Shown here piece by piece: positions 48,901 through 57,900 of a DNA stretch of 64,000 nt. Positions within the stretch are counted from its first letter, which is position 1. Each line of letters begins with the position of its first letter. Made by a program: the position numbers and the translations under genes. The stretch is from Actinostola sp. cb2023 (taxonomy: Eukaryota > Cnidaria > Anthozoa > Actiniaria > Actinostolidae), in contig JAUJYZ010000245.1 in assembly GCA_033675265.1 (NCBI GenBank), forward strand, positions 154,001 through 218,000. The letters are read 5' to 3'. A model generated the notes under the pieces. It was not told the DNA's origin. It made no database searches and saw only the letters and a list, made by a program, of their open reading frames with translations.

Positions 48901-51900
48901 ACCAGTAACTACCATCACACGTTTACCAGGATACGGGGGTTTACCTATAGGGTATCACCAGACTATACCCGTACCTATACCAGTAACTACGATCACCCGT
49001 TTACCAGGATACGGAGGTTTACCTATAGGGTATCACCAGACTATACCCGTACCTATACCAGTAACTACCATCACACGTTTACCAGGATACGGGGGTTTAC
49101 CTATAGGTATCACCAGACTATACCCGTACCTATACCAGTAACTACCACATTACCCATTTACCAGGATACGGGGTTTACCTATATGGTATCACCAGACTAT
49201 ACCCGTACCTATACCAGTATATCACCCGTTTACCAGGATACGGGTTTACCTTTATCCAGTAACTACCATCAGACCATACGGAGGTTTACCTATAGGGTAT
49301 CACCAGACTATACCCGTACCTATACCAGTAACTACCATCACACGTTTACCAGGATACGGGGGTTTACCTATAGGGTATCACCAGACTATACCCGTACCTA
49401 TACCAGTAACTACCATCACCCGTTTACCAGGATACGGGGGTTTACCTATAGGGTATCACCAGACTATACCCGTACCTATACCAGTAACTACCATCACCCG
49501 TTTACCAGGATACGGGGGTTTACCTATAGGGTATCACCAGACTATACCCGTACCTATACCAGTAACTACCATCACCCGTTTACCAGGATACGGGGGTTTA
49601 CCTATAGGGTATCACCAGACTATACCCGTACCTATACCAGTAACTACCATCACCCGTTTACCAGGATACGGGGGTTTACCTATAGGGTATCACCAGACTA
49701 TACCCGTACCTATACCAGTAACTACCATCACCCCGTTTACCAGGATACGGGGGTTTACCTATAGGGTATCACCAGACTATACCCGTACCTATACCAGTAA
49801 CTACCATCACCCGTTTACCAGGATACGGGGGTTTGCCTATAGGGTATCACCAGACTATACCCGTACCTATACCAGTAACTACCATCACCCGTTTACCAGG
49901 ATACGGGGGTTTACCTATAGGGTATTACCAGACTATACCCGTACCTATACCAGTAACTACCATCACCCGTTTACCAGGATACGGGGGTTTACCTATAGGG
50001 TATCACCAGACTATACCCGTACCTATACCAGTAACTACCATCACCCGTTTACCAGGATACGGGGGTTTACCTATAGGGTATCACCAGACTATACCCGTAC
50101 CTATACAAGTAACTACCACATTACCCATTTACCAGGATACGGAGGTTTACCTATAGGGTATCACCAGACGATACCCGTACCTATACAAGTAACTACCACA
50201 TTACCCATTTACCAGGATACGGAGGTTTACCTATAGGGTATCACCAGACTATACCCGTACCTATACCAGTAACTACCATCACACGTTTACCAGGATACAG
50301 GGGTTTACCTATAGGGTATCACCAGACTATACCCGTACCTATACCAGTAACTACCATCACCCGTTTACCAGGATACGGGGGTTTACCTATAGGGTATCAC
50401 CAGACTATACCCGTACCTATACAAGTAACTACCACATTACCCATTTACCAGGATACGGGGGTTTACCTATAGGGTATCACCAGACTATACCCGTACCTAT
50501 ACCAGTAACTACCATCACCCGTTTACTAGGATACGGGGGTTTACCTATAGGGTATCACCAGACTATACTCGTACCTATACCAGTAACTACCATCACACGT
50601 TTACCAGGATACGGGGGTTTACCTATAGGGTATCACCAGACTATACCCGTACCTATACCAGTAACTACCATCACCCGTTTACCAGGATACGGGGGTTTAC
50701 CTATAGGGTATCACCAGACTATACCCGTACCTATACCAGTAACTACCATCACCCGTTTACCAGGATACGGAGGTTTACCTATAGGGTATCACCAGACTAT
50801 ACCCGTACCTATACCAGTAACTACCATCACACGTTTACCAGGATACGGGGGTTTACCTATTTGGTATCACCAGACTATACCCGTACCTATACAAGTAACT
50901 ACCACATTACCCATTTACCAGGATACGGGGGTTTACCTATATGGTATCACCAGACTATACCCGTACCTATACAAGTAACTACCACATTACCCATTTACCA
51001 GGATACGGGGGTTTACCTATATGGTATCACCAGACTATACCCGTACCTATACCAGTTACTGCCATCACCCGTTTACCAGGATACGGAGGTTTACCTATAG
51101 GGTATCACCAGACTATACCCGTACCTATACCAGTAACTACCATCACACGTTTACCAGGATACGGGGGTTTACCTATAGGGTATCACCAGACTATACCCGT
51201 ACCTATACAAGTAACTACCACATTACCCATTTACCAGGATACGGGGGTTTACCTATAGGGTATCACCAGACTATACCCGTACCTATACCAGTAACTACCA
51301 TCACACGTTTACCAGGATACGGGGGTTTACCTATAGGGTATCACCAGACTATACCCGTACCTATACCAGTAACTACCATCACCCGTTTACCAGGATACGG
51401 GGGTTTACCTATAGGGTATCACCAGACTATACCCGTACCTATACCAGTAACTACCATTACCCGTTTACCAGGATACAGGGGTTTACCTATAGGGTATCAC
51501 CAGACTATACCCGTACCTATACCAGTAACTACCATCACCCGTTTACCAGGATACGGAGGTTTACCTATAGGGTATCACCAGACTATACCCGTACCTATAC
51601 CAGTAACTACCATCACACGTTTACCAGGATACGGGGGTTTACCTATAGGGTATCACCAGACTATACCCGTACCTATACCAGTAACTACCACATTACCCAT
51701 TTACCAGGATACGGGGGTTTACCTATATGGTATCACCAGACTATACCCGTACCTATACCAGTAACTACCATCACCCGTTTACCAGGATACAGGGGTATCT
51801 TTATAGGTCTATATTGTATTTACCTGTTGTCATTCCATAAGGTCCAAACAGCTCTGTTCCATCCTTAGTGTTGTCTTCCCCTACTTTAAGCAACATGGCC

Positions 51901-54900
51901 ACCGTAAGACCACCTGAGCAGCTGAAGGGATCATAAAGACATGTTCCACTACTTGGAGTAAGTTTTAAATCCACGCGTGTACTCGCGTCTCGAATTGAAA
52001 TGCCGTTGTTCACAGGCGAAGGAGTCGACGTTACTTGTGCGCCAGCAGTCCATATGGTATTTCCTGTTTTGTGGTGTTTTATTGAGGCCAGCGGTATTTG
52101 GTCAAAATCCCAGAAGTGATTTGCGGTCATAAATAGAGCTACGACGTCTGTTGCAAAAAAAGAAGCGAAAAGTTTGTCAAGTAGGCACTGACTAAAAAGC
52201 ACTACCTAAAAAAAGATGGCGTATCGTTATATTTTACCCAGTAATCCTTTGCGTGCATAAACCACTACCGACTAAGAAACTTTAGAACAGACAGTCAAAA
52301 AGTTTGTAGCTGTTAACTGTTTTATTTATGTGAACGTGTTAGACAGGGTGTAATGTGAGTAGTACTGGGTTCGCAAAGGATTATGGGAACTGTACAGCAG
52401 CCATCTTTTTCTGTAAAGTGGATGAAATCCATCATAGATAGACTTTATTTAAATATCGTCATTATCATTAGCTATCGTTATTATCATTAGCTATCGTCAT
52501 TATCATTAGCTATCGTCATTATCATTAGCTATCGTTATTATCATTAGCTATCGTCATTATCATTAGCTATCGTCAATATCATTAGCTATCGTCATTATCA
52601 TTAGCTATCGTCATTATCATTAGCTATCGTCAATATCATTAGCTATCGTCATTATCATTAGCTATCGTCATTATCATTAGCTATCGTCATTATCATTAGC
52701 TATCGTTATTATCATTAGCTATCGTTATTATCATTAGCTATCGTCATTATCATTAGCTATCGTCAATATCATTAGCTATCGTCAATATCATTAGCTATCG
52801 TCATTATCATTAGCTATCGTCATTATCATTAGCTATCGTCATTATCATTAGCTATCGTTATTATCATTAGCTATCGTCATTATCATTAGCTATCGTCATT
52901 ATCATTAGCTATCGTCATTATCATTAGCTATCGTTATTATCATTAGCTATCGTTATTATCATTAGCTATCGTCATTATCATTAGCTATCGTCATTATCAT
53001 TAGCTATCGTCATTATCATTAGCTATCGTTATTATCATTAGCTATCGTCATTATCATTAGCTATCGTCATTATCATTAGCTATCGTTATTATCATTAGCT
53101 ATCGTTATTATCATTAGCTATCGTTATTATCATTAGCTATCGTTATTATCATTAGCTATCGTTATTATCATTAGCTATCGTCATTATCATTAGCTATCGT
53201 CATTATCATTAGCTATCGTTATTATCATTAGCTATCGTTATTATCATTAGCTATCGTTATTATCATTAGCTATCGTTATTATCATTAGCTATCGTTATTA
53301 TCATTAGCTATCGTCATTATCATTAGCTATCGTCATTATCATAGCTATCGTCATTATCATTAGCTATCGTCATTATCATTAGCTATCGTTATTATCATTA
53401 GCTATCGTCATTATCATTAGCTATCGTCATTATCATTAGCTATCGTTATTATCATTAGCTATCGTTATTATCATTAGCTATCGTCAATATCATTAGCTAT
53501 CGTTATTATCATTAGCTATCGTTATTATCATTAGCCATCGTCATTATCATTAGCTATCGTTATTATCAGTAGCTATCGTTATTATCATTAGCTATCGTTA
53601 TTATCATTAGCTATCGTTATTATCATTAGCTATCGTTATTATCATTAGCTATCGTTATTATCATTAGCTATCGTCATTATCATTAGCTATCGTTATTATC
53701 ATTAGTATTCTATTACATAACACTCTCATTCATGCTCAGCTGAATTAAGGTATGGGATAAAATATTGATCAGCGGTCTAAGCCAAGCTGGAACAGCTTGG
53801 CTTAGGTGGTCAGGAGAATACGACCCACGCGAATCTATTGGGCGGGTGGGTGGGCCGTTCATCTGACCACTGTTCCGCTGGAACTGAGCAAGAAGGGAGT
53901 GTCCTGCCTTTGATGCCGTATATATTGCCACTGTGCACGTGCACACGTGCACGTGGGTGTTAACGAGGCATTATAATACCGTATTTCATCTTTGCATCTC
54001 ATTAGAGTGTTATGAATAGTATTCTATTACATAACACTCTCATTCATGCTCAGCTGAATTAAGGTATGGGATAAAATATTGATCAGCCGCCCTTGCACCT
54101 GTCTGTTACAACTTTGTTGCTGTGAGTTCCACAAACCCTCAATTCTCATATCAGTTCCTTCTCCCAAACCTTATTTCACTAGAAATAATACCCCAATCCT
54201 CATAACTCCCCAATCCTCACCCAAAACTAAAACCACAAATATCGGGGTAAAAATGCCTTAGCTGCATGTATACTTTATGATACTCATCCTGGCTGGCGAG
54301 TTTACGCCAGATTGGCATTAGGAAACACACACACAAAGCGTTTCAGTTCATTGGTATCCTGTCAGGGATTAGTAACATGACAGAGGTATCAGTCAGGGGG
54401 TGCCCCACGGATACCCCCTTCGGCTGATCTGAGGTTTTTCTTTTCACTTCCAAATGTTTTCACCTCCACCCCTCAAAAGAAGAAAGAAAACGAAGAGACG
54501 GGAAAATAATAATATAACTAGATGCTCTACTAGCGTGAAGTCGGGCTTCTAACTGATATGTAGCCTATTTCAGAACTAAATATAGATATCTTAGTGCGAT
54601 TAAAACAGCGTTTGGTCGCTCGTTGCGTGACTCGATAGAACATGTTTTCTTTGCAATTTCAGTACTGCGATTTCACAAACTCAGCGAATCATGAATGACA
54701 ATGACATAGATTAATTGGTACCATAAATATATCCATACAAATTATGCAAATACCGTATACATAAACTAGGCATCGCAAAGTGATTAACAATGTTTAGAAT
54801 TAAGTGTAAATATGGGTTTACCTCTGCTCGCATTGCTTTTATTTTCAGTTCTTCACTGCGTGTATCAACTCACTTTATTCTAAGGATCTCTAAACCCTTT

Positions 54901-57900
54901 GAAGTACTAGTATTGGATTGATATATCCATATCTCTATGAATTATTGTGGTTATTTTGAAAACAAGACGACATAACCTTCCTCCAACAATGTTTGTGAAT
55001 TCAGAAGCAATGTCTCGTGTTGATAAATCATGTTGTTAGAGCCTTCGCCCTTCGGTGATTATCTTTAGATCCAATACGTTAACAAATAAAAAAAATAAAA
55101 AAACGAGATGAAAATTAGGCTAGACAAACAAGCCAATTCTGCGTTACAATAATTAACTGTCTGATATGCCGAGCTTTTGACACGCTGCTGTATCGTTCAG
55201 TCTTCAGTTCTTTTGACGAGAATTAAATAATTCAAATATATCATAAAAAAGAGCTCGTGCTCCAAAACAGCGTTCCATTCTGGAAACTTTTAACAGGTAC
55301 GTTCATCGTAGCGTGAACACTAATTGAGTTGCTCAACTGAATGGATTTAAATATCAGATTAGTTAGTGTTCCAAGCAACGGTTGCCGTTAGAAACATGAT
55401 GGACACATCCGAGAAAGTTGTGCTATCAGCTTCAACAATTCACCAAAAAGAAACAAGACCTGCAGGAGTGGATAAAGGAGGTCCTGTCAGATGCAGAAAG
55501 GAAACGCCTTCTTGACACGCGTCATACCAGGTCTGTAGAGGCACGACAGTTTCGAAGTATTTATATGCGAGCTATCCCCTGCGATTGAACGATCTCTTGG
55601 AGAAATGGCAGCTGACAGGAGCTACAACAGAGATACTATCGGAGTGTCATCTTGTGAGACCGAGAGAGCCAACAGTGAGCTCACCTACTTTTAAAAAGAC
55701 CTACATGAGAAGCATTATGGGATAGGACCGACGTAACGATCTAGCGTTAACGCATGTCCATTATGACATGCCCATTGACATTAAAACCATAATAACGAAC
55801 TTTGCCAGGAAGCATCCAAGACGTCTTACGCTGGTGGACATGCTCTTCTAAGCGCCAATTGGTGGCGTGGTGGGACGCTTCAAAATTAGTAAACTCGAAT
55901 TAGCCTCGAAGACAATAGCTACCTCGAGAAACCAGGAATCGTGTAAACTGATAAAAACAGTTTCCGATTTTTATTTTTATTTGGACACCCCCTCACAAAT
56001 TTCTGGATCCGGCCCTGACCTGTGTCATCTATCTGCCGACATTGACGGGGTTTGGCACATGATCATTTTCCGTTATTTCTGCTTGCGCGGTGATCCGTAT
56101 GTGAAAATTGAACATCACGTTCCCCAGGCCAGGATATACTCTCCTGGAATAAAAGATCAAGAAACGGGATGACGTGTTACGAGAACAAACCCCGACAAGT
56201 CAGCAGAGAGATAACAGCCAAGACCCAGTATTACCGGGGGGGTTGATTTAGATACCCCTTTTTCAAAGCTATCAAAACTCTGAGACTTAATTCGTTTTAT
56301 TGTATATAAATATGTTGAAGCTATTAAATCTTACACGTATATACACTGTTTATTGGTAGGTCAAACTCATTTTCATGACTCCGTGCACCAACAGTCGAAC
56401 TTTATTATTTTTTGCGCCGAGAGTGATCAAATCTTTCAGTACGTACTGTTTGAAAGTAGAAACAGGTACTGATTGAAAGTACAAGCAGCAAACACCCGTG
56501 CCCTGTGATATACATTTTCCTCAGTAACTTTATCCCGGAGTGTCTCATAGGTAATTCGGTAGTAGTTACTCTTTCCATTATTAGTATCATGAGCTGCGTT
56601 CTTTCACGAAACCACCAACTCCAACGCTTCATATTTGTTAAACTCGGTATGTAAACTCGGGCCCGGGAAGTCCGGAAGCCGGGTTCATAATTATTCTCAG
56701 AAAGCTCTCAACCGATGGCTTTGTCAAATTAAGTATCCATCGCCTTGTAAGGTTTTAACAGCTTGTCATTCCGTGTCTGAATCCATAAATGACAAGCCGA
56801 AGAGCTACTAGAAATTCAAATTTGCTTCATTACAATTGCAATCTCTTCTCGATCGGACACCCCGCCCGAGCAGTCATTTAGCCAATCAAGCGACGGCATA
56901 TAGTACCCGATTACACAGAACAGCTATTCCCAAGAACTCATTTGCAGTCTTCTCTGAACCAACCCGACGAGAAGGTCATTTTATAAATTACCCACTGGTA
57001 TTGTCAAGCCTGTTTACAAAGAACAATAGCTATTCACAAGAACTAATTTGCAATATTCTCTGAACCAACCCGACGAGAAGGTAATTTTACAAATCAAACA
57101 CTGGTATTGTCAAGCCTGTTTTCAAAGAACAATAGCTATTCACAAGAACTCATTTGCAGTATTCTCTGAACCAACCCGACGAGAAGGTCATTTTACAAAT
57201 TACCCACTGGTATTGTCAAGCCTGTTTTCAAAGAACAATAGTTATTCACAAGAACTCATTTGCAATATTCTCTGAACCAACCCGACAAGGTCATTTTACA
57301 AATCAAACACTGGCATTTTCATGCCTGTTCACGCATAACTCATTTGCAATAATTCCTCGAACCCCCGCCGAGAAAGTCATTTTACAAATCAAACACTGGC
57401 AATTTCATGCCTATTCCCGCAGAACTCATTTGCAATCTTTCCTCGAACTCCCGCCGAGAAAGTCATTTTACAAATCAATCACTGTCAATTCCATGCCTGT
57501 TCACACTTAACTCATTTGCAATCATTCCTCGAACCTCCGCCGAGAAAATCATTTTACAAATCAAACACTGGCAATTTCATTCCTGTTCACACAGAACTCA
57601 TTTGCAATCATTCCTCGAACCTCCGCCGAGAAAGTCATTTTACAAATCAATCACTGTCAATTCCATGCCTGTTCACACCTAATTCCGATTTGCAATCATT
57701 CCTCGAACCTCCGCCGAGAAAATCATTTTACAAATCAAACACTGGCAATTTCATTCCTGTTCACACAGAACTCATTTGCAATCATTCCTCGAACCTCCGC
57801 CGAGAAAGTCATTTTACAAATCAATCACTGTCAATTCCATGCCTGTTCACACTTAACTCATTTGCAATCATTCCTCGAACCTCCGCCGAGAAAGTCATTT

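Noticed and set aside
49183..51764. Long repetitive ORFs (YTRTYTSNYHHPFTRIRGFT-type) across the 6-kb array
   Set aside because: They follow from a 78-bp period divisible by three in satellite DNA. They sit on the strand opposite to the host gene and have no start or splice context.
52455..53705. CRISPR-like regular repeat
   Set aside because: Units are directly adjacent with no unique spacers; this is a eukaryotic satellite.
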